Source: Thiohalocapsa sp. PB-PSB1 (lineage in GTDB: Bacteria; Pseudomonadota; Gammaproteobacteria; Chromatiales; Chromatiaceae). Taken from it: DNA of 64,000 nucleotides. The position numbers and the translations under genes are program-made. Where the stretch lies: the NCBI GenBank assembly GCA_016745215.1, contig CP050890.1:4774001-4838000 (forward strand), given 5' to 3'. This document shows, piece after piece, positions 56,309-64,000 of the stretch (its first letter is position 1; every line of letters starts with the position of its first letter). The notes under the pieces were generated by a model. That model was given only the letters and a program-made list of their open reading frames with translations. It was not told the origin of the DNA and made no database searches.

Positions 56309-57247
56309 TTAACTGGATCGGAAGCGCTTGATGCTGGCCCGCACACCTTTGCCTAGTTGGCTCAGCCGAGCCCGCAACGAAGGCGCGTGGATGCGCCGCA
56401 CCGCGGCGATGATACGGGCATCCGGCATGAGTTCCCGAGGCAGCACGGGGTTCGGTTCCGCGCACTCGAGATCGATACGTTGCCGCACATAGCGGCTCCT
56501 TCCATGCGTGCCGCTGCCGTCGTTGCCGCTGGTGTCGACGTAGGAGCGGATCGGCACCAGTGCGTAGCCGTTGCAGCGAAAACGGGCGTAGGCCCATCGG
56601 ATGGCCCAAGAATCGATGTCGCCGCGCATCTGCGCACGCAGCATCGGCGTGAGATCGGCACCACCGCGGTTGAAAGCGCGGCGGGCGGGTAGGTCACGCT
56701 CGAACTGCTCGAAGTCCTCTACCGCCCAATCCACCCGCTCCCAACGGTCTTGCCAGGTCGCCCAGCCAAGCGAACCGCCGCGATGTCCGAGGTAGACGGC
56801 ATGCGCATAGTCGCTGGGGACGGACAGCACACCCGGCGGATAGCCATAGCCCGTGATCGAGAACACCCGAGGCTGATCCCGATAGACCGCTAAGGCCCGG
56901 TTCATGAAGCTGAGAAAGTGGGACGACAGCAGCAGGTCGTCCTCGACCACGATCGCCCGGCCGTGGCGGCGAATCACCGTGGCCACGGCGTCGATGACGT
57001 TGTTGGCAAGACCAATATTGACCGGCCGCTCGGTAACGCAGACAGCGCCGAACCCAGTCGCTGCGCGCACTAGACCGCGCACGGCGGCAACGGCATTCTG
57101 GTCGCCTGTGCCCCTGGCTCCATCTGCGAAGATGTACAGATGACTGTCCGACGCCAGCGCGTTAGCTCGCAACGTGGCGAGGGTCCGCGCCGTGTGCTCG
57201 AGACGGCGATAGACCAGCAGCACGATGGGGGCCGGAATCTCTGCCAT
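56309..57247 (-). CDS. GT-A type glycosyltransferase
   Basis: A 312-residue protein starting PAPIVLLVYRRLEHTARTL. The metal-binding motif is IVVEDDLLLSSHFLSFMN, and SLGWATWQDRWERVDW follows. This matches bacterial sugar transferases of the GNT-I-like type found in polysaccharide clusters. No transmembrane segment. It comes nine bases after the sulfotransferase gene, so both belong to one transcript. Confidence 0.82.
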   Translation of the reverse strand: MAEIPAPIVLLVYRRLEHTARTLATLRANALASDSHLYIFADGARGTGDQNAVAAVRGLVRAATGFGAVCVTERPVNIGLANNVIDAVATVIRRHGRAIVVEDDLLLSSHFLSFMNRALAVYRDQPRVFSITGYGYPPGVLSVPSDYAHAVYLGHRGGSLGWATWQDRWERVDWAVEDFEQFERDLPARRAFNRGGADLTPMLRAQMRGDIDSWAIRWAYARFRCNGYALVPIRSYVDTSGNDGSGTHGRSRYVRQRIDLECAEPNPVLPRELMPDARIIAAVRRIHAPSLRARLSQLGKGVRASIKRFRSS

Positions 57248-57256
57248 GCTACTCGG

Positions 57257-58051
57257 TCAGGCCCTGACGACCTTCGCTGCCAGTTGCCGCAGGCGGCGAC
57301 GCAGCGACGCCAGCCAGCGATGCGACCGCCCCTGCGCCAGACGTGGCTGATCGATGACCGTGCGCATCGCCGCGGCCGGCGCGGGGTCGAGGCCGATGGC
57401 GGCAAGCAAGTTGCGCAGATAGGCTTCGCTGGCGGCCAGCCGCTCCACGTCCACCTCGTGGAGCGGGTGTTCGGGATGCGCGCTGTTCCATGACCGGAAG
57501 AGACCATCACAGCGCTGCACGTAGCGCTCGAAATACTCCACCGGGTCCAGCGAGACCAACCAGTCCAGGCGTGCAGCCGGGTCGAGACGCTTGGCCTTGC
57601 GCAGCAGCATGCCGCTCTGATCACGGCGCAGGGCTTCATGCTCGCCGCGGGCAACGAAGGACCGGACGATCTTGTCGGCCGGGCGCCGGTTGTAGAGCAG
57701 TACGGTATTGTCACCGAGCAGATCAAGCAGTTGCGGCAGGCAAATTAGCGGGAAAAAGGGCTTCTTTAGCAAGAAAAATGGCCGTCCCGGATCGCAGCGG
57801 CGGCGGTAGGCATCGAGGATGAGATCAAGCTCTCGTTGGTCGATCGGGTAACTAGAGTCGGCAAGCGACATCCGATCGAGCATTGCGCGAAAGGACTGAC
57901 TCAGCGGCTCGAATTCGCCAACGCCGTTGAGACCGTCCGTCGGCACCGAGACTTGCGGATGGCGGGCGAGCATCTGCACCAGCAGTCGCGTGGCGCTATG
58001 GCCAGGACCGGTGATCAGGATGCATCGAGCACGTTCAGGATTTCTATACAT
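57257..58051 (-). CDS. Sulfotransferase
   Basis: A 264-residue PAPS-dependent sulfotransferase. The 5'-phosphosulfate loop is ILITGPGHSATRLLVQML near the start. LLYNRRPADKIVRSF corresponds to the 3'-phosphate-binding strand and helix. ATG 58051 is preferred to TTG 58078 because the conserved first strand begins nine residues after it; neither has a good ribosome binding site. It probably sulfates a sugar of the surface polysaccharide. Confidence 0.8.
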   Translation of the reverse strand: MYRNPERARCILITGPGHSATRLLVQMLARHPQVSVPTDGLNGVGEFEPLSQSFRAMLDRMSLADSSYPIDQRELDLILDAYRRRCDPGRPFFLLKKPFFPLICLPQLLDLLGDNTVLLYNRRPADKIVRSFVARGEHEALRRDQSGMLLRKAKRLDPAARLDWLVSLDPVEYFERYVQRCDGLFRSWNSAHPEHPLHEVDVERLAASEAYLRNLLAAIGLDPAPAAAMRTVIDQPRLAQGRSHRWLASLRRRLRQLAAKVVRA

Positions 58052-58306
58052 GGACGTTTGGGAAGAATAAACCCTCAAAAGGCGCGCTAGCGGCTCAGTG
58101 CCACCGCAATAGTGCTGGGCCGGGGCCGCAAAGATGCTTCGCGAAATCCAAGGGCATTGTTAGTCTGGTGCTGCTCGAGCCCCAGGTGCCGATAGATGTG
58201 CTCGCCTGGGGGCAGCGATACCCGACGAGCGGCACCGAGCCGGGGTAAGACCAGCGCAACCTCAGATCTCCCAAGCCCACGGAAATCATCACCAACAGCA
58301 GATTTT

Positions 58307-59389
58307 TCAAAACATGTGACCTGCCTGATCGAGATGTTGACTCCGCGACGGCAAAGATGGCTTCATCTCGATATCCAGAACCGCGGCAGCGATTCCAGAC
58401 TCGCCCGAGATGCTGTAATAAAGGTAGGTTTCGCCGACGTCGTCTAAGACGAAGGGATCGCGGACTTGGTTAACACCAGTGGCGCCGCCGTATTCCGATG
58501 GCTTGAGCGGATATCGAGCCCCCTCGAAGTCGGTCTCAGGCCTCAGGACCTCGATTGGTACCGAAGGCTCCCATAACCGCCAATTCGGTCGTAGGTCAAC
58601 CGTCGCGACCAAAATGCGCTCTGGCGAGTCCCCCTTGCGCGAGTAAAATAGCAGTAGCTGGTGTTCGCGCAAGATAACGGCCGTGTGCCGCACCCGGTGC
58701 ACGAAGCGGCCACGGCGTTCGAATCCATCCAGGCCGGTCTCGGAACGGTAAAGCTCGCCCCAACCGCTATCCCAATCCTTGGCGATGGCATACCAAGCGC
58801 CATTCCAATACCACACGCGAAAGTAGAATTTGCCAAGAATTTGATCAGATGCGGCAAAATTCAGGCCGTCGCGGGAGAAAGCGACCCCCGTCCACTGCCC
58901 CTTGCGGGACTTGGCCGGTCCGTGAAAATACATCCGGATTTGCTTCTGTTCGTGATCGACATGCACATCGGGCGAGGCGATGTGGTGGGTGAAGCCCGAT
59001 GCTTGGTCGAGCCACAGAGTACCCGGCTCGTAGACCGTCCAAGGTCCGGCGGGGCTGTCGGCATAGGCAAGGCGGATATACTGCCCGACGTGATGGGCGA
59101 AATACATATAGTACTTGCCCAGTGGGTTGTCGATCCAGGGCGGCACTCGGATCACGGAAGGGCCGTTGATATTCTCGCCCAGTGATTCGGAAGCGGTCGG
59201 GATAATGAGGGGATTGTTCGGCAACCGTTGAACGACGATTTGCGCGATCTCGTTGGGCGGCAAATCGTCGGCATTTGGGCCACATCCGAAAAGCGCGACG
59301 ACACACAGCGCAAGTGCAAGACCGTGGCGGAATGTACGAGAGCGGGCCCGGGTCGGAGCCAGCGTCGCGGATATCACATAAAGTATCAT
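58307..59389 (-). CDS. GH43-like beta-propeller lipoprotein
   Basis: A 360-residue protein with a lipoprotein signal: hydrophobic LALALCVVALFGC, lipobox LFGC with Cys at about residue 36. The mature part resembles five-bladed propeller glycosidases (GH43/GH32 clan): INGPSVIRVPPWIDNPLGKYYMYFAHH, HIASPDVHVDHEQKQIRMYFHG, and VRDPFVLDDVGETYLYYS with a conserved Asp. Catalysis is not assured. It lies two bases after the flippase gene. A role in trimming or modifying the exported glycan is inferred. Confidence 0.8.
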   Translation of the reverse strand: MILYVISATLAPTRARSRTFRHGLALALCVVALFGCGPNADDLPPNEIAQIVVQRLPNNPLIIPTASESLGENINGPSVIRVPPWIDNPLGKYYMYFAHHVGQYIRLAYADSPAGPWTVYEPGTLWLDQASGFTHHIASPDVHVDHEQKQIRMYFHGPAKSRKGQWTGVAFSRDGLNFAASDQILGKFYFRVWYWNGAWYAIAKDWDSGWGELYRSETGLDGFERRGRFVHRVRHTAVILREHQLLLFYSRKGDSPERILVATVDLRPNWRLWEPSVPIEVLRPETDFEGARYPLKPSEYGGATGVNQVRDPFVLDDVGETYLYYSISGESGIAAAVLDIEMKPSLPSRSQHLDQAGHMF

Positions 59390-59391
59390 GG

Positions 59392-60735
59392 CTAACGTCC
59401 ATTCAAGGTCGAGCGAGGTGCAGGTCTCAATAGCCGACGGCTATCGGCAAGCCGATGCGGCGTCAACACGGCACCAAACAGCGAGCGCAGATGGAGCCTG
59501 GCCGGTGCGTGAAAGAGATCGATCACGACCAGCGCGAAAAGCGCGCTGAGCAACTGGGCAATAACCGCGCCCATGGCTTGGTGGGGCGGAATCAGCCACA
59601 GGTTCAGCACGACGCTAAGAGCAGCGACCAGCAATGCGGAGACCAGCGCATAGTGAGTCAGCCCGGCATTGATCATAAACAACCGTCGCATCGGTCGCAG
59701 CATCAGCATCGGGATACGAACCGCAAACACCGCGAGCAGCAGGCCCGCCTCGCTGAAATTGGCCCCATACAGCCAGGGTACGACCATCGGCGCGCAGGGC
59801 ATCAACACGCATGCGATTGCGACCCCGCCCCAGAGCAAGGGCCGATAGAGATCGGTGAGGTAGGCGAGGAACGCCGGCTCCCCGCATTCCTTGGCCTTGG
59901 TCAGCGCCGGCGCGAAGGTGCTGCGCATGGCGCCCGGAATGAATGCGAAGAGCTCGACCAGCCGCAACGCTATGGCGAACTGCGCAACCTGCTCGGGGCC
60001 TGAAAAGCGACCCAACATGATGATGCCGATGCGGGCCTGAGCGGTCAGCGCCAGCGCACCGCCCAATAGCGGCCAGGATTCCCGTAGCAGATCGGACGCC
60101 ATTGCGCGCTCGAAGCGCCACCGGTGACGGTCGCCGCGGAGACGATAGGCCAGCACCAATCCAGCTGCCAGGAGCATGGCGTCCACCACCGCCATCAAGG
60201 CGAACCAGATCAGATCGGCCTGCAGAACGATCAACAAGACCCTCAGCAGCATTCCGCACCAGAACTGGGCCTGCCGGGCCAGCACCACATAGCGCGAGGC
60301 GACCACGGATTGGAAATACAGATCGACGACATTGAGGCTGCTGAAGATGCAGCTGAGCGATGCGACAAGAATCAGCGCGGCTGCACCTGCCAATGCCAGC
60401 AGCCATGCATCGAGTAGGACCAGCAGCAGCGCAATGGCCGCGCCGGCCAGCTTGAGCACGAAGGCGGTACCGAGCAGCCCAGGCACATCCGCCCGCTTGC
60501 GGGCAAGCTCGCGCACCAGGATGCCGTCGAGCCCGAGCACAGTGAACGGCGAGACCAGCGCCAATAGCCCCAGGGCATAGCTCAGCATTCCGAACTGCTC
60601 GGCGCCGAGATAGCGCACGACCCAGATGTTGACAGCGAAGCCCAACACCATGCGCAGCACATGGTCCCCCATCAGCCACGAGGCATTGGCCAGGTAGCCT
60701 GGTCGCGGCGGATGCCGTGCGTTCTCTGTGCCCAT
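59392..60735 (-). CDS. Polysaccharide flippase (Wzx/MATE-like)
   Basis: A 447-residue membrane protein with about 12 hydrophobic helices, such as LLALVSPFTVLGLDGILV and AIALLLVLLDAWLLALAGAA. The start NASWLMGDHVLRMVLGFAVN and the block RIGIIMLGRFSGPEQVAQFA are typical of oligosaccharide flippases that move lipid-linked units across the inner membrane. ATG 60735 follows the sulfotransferase stop by two bases, indicating coupling. Confidence 0.88.
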   Translation of the reverse strand: MGTENARHPPRPGYLANASWLMGDHVLRMVLGFAVNIWVVRYLGAEQFGMLSYALGLLALVSPFTVLGLDGILVRELARKRADVPGLLGTAFVLKLAGAAIALLLVLLDAWLLALAGAAALILVASLSCIFSSLNVVDLYFQSVVASRYVVLARQAQFWCGMLLRVLLIVLQADLIWFALMAVVDAMLLAAGLVLAYRLRGDRHRWRFERAMASDLLRESWPLLGGALALTAQARIGIIMLGRFSGPEQVAQFAIALRLVELFAFIPGAMRSTFAPALTKAKECGEPAFLAYLTDLYRPLLWGGVAIACVLMPCAPMVVPWLYGANFSEAGLLLAVFAVRIPMLMLRPMRRLFMINAGLTHYALVSALLVAALSVVLNLWLIPPHQAMGAVIAQLLSALFALVVIDLFHAPARLHLRSLFGAVLTPHRLADSRRLLRPAPRSTLNGR

Positions 60736-60737
60736 GT

Positions 60738-61730
60738 TCAGATCAGGATGGTGGAACGGGGCCGGTCGCCGTCCAACAACCGATGGAAACGGCGCATGAT
60801 CGGGCCAGCGGTCTCCAGCGGAAGGAAGCGGCGCCCGCCGTTGGTCCACACATTCGGCTCCGGGACAGCATAACCGTAAACGGCCATGAGCTCTGCGACC
60901 GAATAGCACGGAGTTGCCAGCAGTGAAGCATAGTGCGCGGACAGGCGCGCGCAGAGCAGAGGGCCGAACTCGATGGTGGTCGCGCAATAGCGGCCGATGG
61001 AGGCCGCGGACGGGACGCCGTTTGGCCGCGATTGCCAAGAGACATGCCCGCTCGAACGGCTGAGCCCGTGGCTGACATGGGTGTCTAGGTGGAACCAGTG
61101 CGGCTCGCAGGGCAGCCCGAGGAATTTGCAGATGCGCAGCATCTGGGCATCGAAGTCCAGAGCCAGGTCTTCATAGCGCAACTCCAGTAGACGATCGCTG
61201 CCGCGCAGTGGTTGTATGGCTGCAACCGCTGTGAGCCAAATCCAAGCGGCGGTGTCCAGATCGACGCCGCGACGCATCCTCGAGAGGGCCTGATCGCGCG
61301 GGTCCCGCACTAAATGGATGACCCGGTCTGCGGGAAAATGCCGGGCAAACAGCGTCGCCGTGCGTGAGTTGGACGGGGTCTTTTCGGCCCAGACCGGCTT
61401 GCCGGTCAGCGCCCGGATGTGGGCGTGGAAGCGTGCGGCCAGCGCCTCGATGGTCGGGCACTCGGCGACCCAACGCCAGACGCGGTCGGGGTCGAGCCCG
61501 AAGCCCTCGAGATTGCGGAGCAGGGACCGGTCCGGATGTTGCGGACTCGCCGACAACCCATGCGCCCGAAAGAGTCGACGCAGCCGGCGCAAGCGACCGA
61601 AGCTCCGGTACAGCAGCGGCTTGTTGAACAGATACAGCTCGTCGCCGCAGGCGATCCGCGGATGCCGATCGAGCATGGCCGCCAGGAAGGTGGTGCCGGA
61701 TGATCCGGCGCCGCAGACGTTGACGATCAT
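60738..61730 (-). CDS. Sulfotransferase
   Basis: A 330-residue sulfotransferase. The PAPS loop is NVCGAGSSGTTFLAAMLDRH, and VIHLVRDPRDQALSRMR is the 3'-phosphate motif with the Arg and Ser/Asp pattern of the family. ATG 61730 overlaps the stop of the aminotransferase gene as ATGA. With the 57257-58051 gene it suggests a doubly sulfated glycan or two acceptors. Confidence 0.88.
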   Translation of the reverse strand: MIVNVCGAGSSGTTFLAAMLDRHPRIACGDELYLFNKPLLYRSFGRLRRLRRLFRAHGLSASPQHPDRSLLRNLEGFGLDPDRVWRWVAECPTIEALAARFHAHIRALTGKPVWAEKTPSNSRTATLFARHFPADRVIHLVRDPRDQALSRMRRGVDLDTAAWIWLTAVAAIQPLRGSDRLLELRYEDLALDFDAQMLRICKFLGLPCEPHWFHLDTHVSHGLSRSSGHVSWQSRPNGVPSAASIGRYCATTIEFGPLLCARLSAHYASLLATPCYSVAELMAVYGYAVPEPNVWTNGGRRFLPLETAGPIMRRFHRLLDGDRPRSTILI

Positions 61731-62866
61731 GACGCCGGCCGAAGGCTTGCTTCGCGACGCGCCAGAAATGCCGCGAGTCCATCGCAGACACGATCCAATT
61801 GGCTTGGCGTCAGTGCGGCATGTGTTGGTAGCGTCAGGCTTTCGCGGGAGACGGCCTCGGCGACAGGAAAGCTGCTTGGCGTCGCTTCAGCATAGGGCGG
61901 CAGCAGGTGAAGCGGCGGAAAGCCGACCCGGGTCTCGACGCCCCGCTCGCTCAACGCGAGCCGGCAGGCGACGATGCTGTCGGCATCGGCAGCGTCGATG
62001 CGTACGTTGACCATCCAATGTCCGTGTCTGACGTCGGCACGCTGCTGTTGGAAGCGAACCTGGGGCAAATGGGCGAGGCGCTCGCGATAGCCGGCCGCGA
62101 CTGCGCGCCGGCGCTCCAGATGCCAGTGGACCTGCTCCAGCTGAGCCAGGCCGATGGCGGCCTGGATATTGGTCAGCCGATAGTTGTAGCCAACTTCGTC
62201 ATGCCAATATGGGCGGTCCGGGTGCATCGCGACCCGGGCGAGATGGCGGAGCCGCTCGGCGAGCCGGTCGTCGTCGGTGGTGACCATGCCGCCCTGGCCG
62301 CAGGTGAGGGTCTTGTTGCCGAAAAAGCTGAAGGCGGCCAGCGTGCCGAGACTGCCCGCCATGCGGCCGGCGAGGCTGGTGCCCTGGGCCTGGGCGGCGT
62401 CCTCGATGACGGCGATGCCGGTCGCTCGAGCAATGTCGAGGATCTCAGGCATGGCGGCGGGATGGCCGTAGAGATGAACCGGGATCACGGCACGGGTGCG
62501 CGGACCGACCGCGGCGGCGAAAGCGACCGGGGCCAGGGTCCAAATATCAGGCTCGACGTCCACGAACACCGGCCGGGCGCCCAGGTAGCGAACCGCGTTA
62601 GCGGTGGCGACATAGGTCAGGGTCGGGACGATGACCTCGTCACCAGGCCCGATGTCCAGCGCGGCCAGGCACAGGTGCAACGCGGCTGTGCCGTTGGAGC
62701 AGCCGATGGCGTGGCGGCAGCCGATGTGCTCGGCAAAGGCCTGCTCGAAACGCGGCACGTAGGCGCCGTGGGTCGAGATCCAGCCGCTGTCGATGCAGTC
62801 GAGCACATAGCGCCGCTCGTTGCCGTTCAGGACCGGTGCCGCCACTGGGATACTGTCAGAGGTCAT
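61727..62866 (-). CDS. DegT/DnrJ/EryC1-family sugar aminotransferase
   Basis: A 379-residue PLP enzyme making an amino sugar nucleotide, closest in look to perosamine-type (GDP-4-keto) transaminases. Markers are DSGWISTHGAYVPRFEQAF, CSNGTAALHLCL, VIPVHLYGHPAAM, VIEDAAQAQGT (PLP Asp) and FSFFGNKTLTCGQGGM (Schiff-base Lys). Together with the NeuD-like acyltransferase it would give an N-acylated amino sugar. Confidence 0.92.
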   Translation of the reverse strand: MTSDSIPVAAPVLNGNERRYVLDCIDSGWISTHGAYVPRFEQAFAEHIGCRHAIGCSNGTAALHLCLAALDIGPGDEVIVPTLTYVATANAVRYLGARPVFVDVEPDIWTLAPVAFAAAVGPRTRAVIPVHLYGHPAAMPEILDIARATGIAVIEDAAQAQGTSLAGRMAGSLGTLAAFSFFGNKTLTCGQGGMVTTDDDRLAERLRHLARVAMHPDRPYWHDEVGYNYRLTNIQAAIGLAQLEQVHWHLERRRAVAAGYRERLAHLPQVRFQQQRADVRHGHWMVNVRIDAADADSIVACRLALSERGVETRVGFPPLHLLPPYAEATPSSFPVAEAVSRESLTLPTHAALTPSQLDRVCDGLAAFLARREASLRPAS

Positions 62867-62969
62867 GGCTCGGTCATCCAGTCATGGGCTTGAGCCGTAG
62901 CCGCGGGCGGAGCAACGCGAGCGCGTCGAGGAACCGCAGGCGCTTCTTGTGCGCCCAGGTGGCGGCAGG

Positions 62970-63212
62970 CTAGAGCGCGCATCGTTCTTCTCCCTCGCCC
63001 GGTCCGATCTCGCGGCGGGCAGGCGCGAGAACTCCGGCCTTGTATCGCAGCCTGCAGATGGGTTTGTGTTCCGCGTAGCCGACAATGCAGTAACGCTCCG
63101 AGCCAGGATCGAGCGACAACAGCCCGCACAGAAGCCCCTCCGTTACCCAGGCGACCCCCAGCACGCCCGTCGATGGGCTGACGAGCATCGGTGCCGACCG
63201 CTCAGAGGCCAT
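62970..63212 (-). CDS. Small doubtful ORF between acyltransferase and aminotransferase genes
   Basis: An 80-residue frame whose start overlaps the end of the acyltransferase gene by 11 bases. It includes VLGVAWVTEGLLCGLLSLD, a possible hydrophobic segment. No family is recognised. A different frame after it ends KRLRFLDALALLRPRLRLK, which looks protein-like, so the 335-bp gap could hold the remnant of a frameshifted gene. Confidence 0.3.
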   Translation of the reverse strand: MASERSAPMLVSPSTGVLGVAWVTEGLLCGLLSLDPGSERYCIVGYAEHKPICRLRYKAGVLAPARREIGPGEGEERCAL

Positions 63213-63846
63213 CGATGTCCTTCTTGACGATCCGCGCCGGCATGCCCACTGCCTGCACGCGCTCGGGCAGGTCGCGGACCACGACGGCGCCAGCGCCGAC
63301 GACGCAGCGCTCGCCGACGCTGCGCCCGTCGATAACGATCGCGCCTATGCCGAGATAGACGCGTTCGCCGATACTGACCCTTGCCGCGACATTGGCGCCG
63401 GGGGAGACGATCGCCAGGGTCCCGATTTGCGTGTGGTGGCCGATCAGCGCCCCGCGATTGACGATGGCGTGGGAGCCAATGGTCGTTGCATGGCCGACGA
63501 TGACTCCGGCACCGATGATAACGCCCGGCTCAAGCTCGACGGATTCGGGAATGTGCGCGGTGGGATGGATCAGCGTAGTGAATTCCAGCCCGAGCGGCAG
63601 GACATGGGCAAGATCATCGCCCCGCAGGGTCGTGCCTAGTGCACAGACTGCGGCCGGCTTCAGCGCCAAATCCTCGACAGTCGCCAGCGACAGCACCGGC
63701 AGCCCGTCAAGGCTCTTTCCGCCCGCATAGTCCAGCCGGGTGTCCAGAAAAGCGACTGGCTCGAAGCGCCCGGTCTCGCGGGCTAGATTGCCGACTTCCG
63801 ATGCAAAAGAGCCAGCGCCAACGATCAATAACGGCCGTGCACTCAT
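63202..63846 (-). CDS. NeuD/PglD-type sugar O- or N-acyltransferase
   Basis: A 214-residue protein with an N-terminal Rossmann-like half (LLIVGAGSFASEVGNLA) and a C-terminal left-handed beta helix of hexapeptide repeats (IIGAGVIVGHATTIGSHAIV and on), ending VVVRDLPERVQAVGMPARIV. Such enzymes acetylate UDP-4-amino sugars or sialic-acid-type sugars. The His in LIGHHTQIG fits the catalytic base. ATG 63846 is chosen over TTG 63861. It is the first visible gene of the polysaccharide run. Confidence 0.88.
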   Translation of the reverse strand: MSARPLLIVGAGSFASEVGNLARETGRFEPVAFLDTRLDYAGGKSLDGLPVLSLATVEDLALKPAAVCALGTTLRGDDLAHVLPLGLEFTTLIHPTAHIPESVELEPGVIIGAGVIVGHATTIGSHAIVNRGALIGHHTQIGTLAIVSPGANVAARVSIGERVYLGIGAIVIDGRSVGERCVVGAGAVVVRDLPERVQAVGMPARIVKKDIDGL

Positions 63847-64000
63847 CGGCCTTGTCCGCAAGTGTGAGAGGTGAACCGAGCAGGGATCAAGCCCATACTG
63901 AAGGTAAAAGGGGTTGGCATTGTGCGCAGCTTCCTCGAATGGCTTGTACTACGGAGCCTCCGGGATAGGCAGAAATGCTCCGTCGCGGCTATGGACTCCA
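63847..64000. other. Window end, upstream of the acyltransferase gene
   Basis: Short stretch without a gene I can support. It probably holds the upstream region of the polysaccharide operon, or the end of a gene lying beyond the window. Confidence 0.3.

Overview
The window looks like a chromosomal segment of a GC-rich gammaproteobacterium. The closest fit I can infer is a purple sulfur bacterium of the Chromatiaceae type. The basis is an EttA, BioA, APS kinase and MobB set with gammaproteobacterial character, very dense REP palindromes (core GGAGCCCGCTTGCGGGCGA), a REP-associated tyrosine transposase, and many hexanucleotide microsatellites. No taxonomic marker gene is present, so this is inference.

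Layout. 1-4.8 kb: end of an unidentified membrane protein, then a RAYT transposase joined to a 165-bp tandem array of paired REP palindromes (about 18 units). 4.8-9 kb: secreted DUF4139 protein, a 233-bp tandem array, a SWIM zinc-finger gene remnant, and an SGNH hydrolase. 9-20 kb: a minus-strand cluster that resembles an NTP-dependent conflict or signalling system. In transcription order it is a calcineurin-like phosphoesterase fused to an FGE-sulfatase domain, an unrecognised 552-aa protein, a MoxR-type AAA+ ATPase, a vWA-like/FGE-sulfatase protein, and a stand-alone FGE-sulfatase protein. The three FGE domains differ from each other mainly in a short C-terminal stretch, almost only at first and second codon positions. 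That is the signature of diversity-generating retroelement (DGR) variable regions, but no reverse transcriptase or template repeat is in the window.

20.8-35.3 kb: housekeeping genes (SDR-like protein, flavodoxin, cysC, bioA with a coupled small gene, DUF815 ATPase, GGDEF/EAL protein, ettA, a MobB-class II aldolase fusion, a methyltransferase, tRNA-Ser), interrupted at 23.3-25.6 kb by a ten-unit 234-bp REP array. 35.3-42.6 kb: a decayed integrative element in the 3' end of tRNA-Ser(GGA), bounded by a 14-bp direct repeat. It holds a broken integrase, a broken IS transposase, a type III methyltransferase remnant, a DUF433/DUF5615 toxin-antitoxin-like pair and an Mrr-like nuclease fragment.

42.7-64 kb: a glycosyltransferase; a giant repeat-rich secreted protein (3198 codons if repaired) split by an IS630-family element; then a minus-strand cell-surface polysaccharide cluster (NeuD-like acyltransferase, DegT aminotransferase, two sulfotransferases, flippase, GH43-like lipoprotein, glycosyltransferase) ending in an atypical winged-helix regulator whose receiver domain seems to have lost the phosphorylation site.
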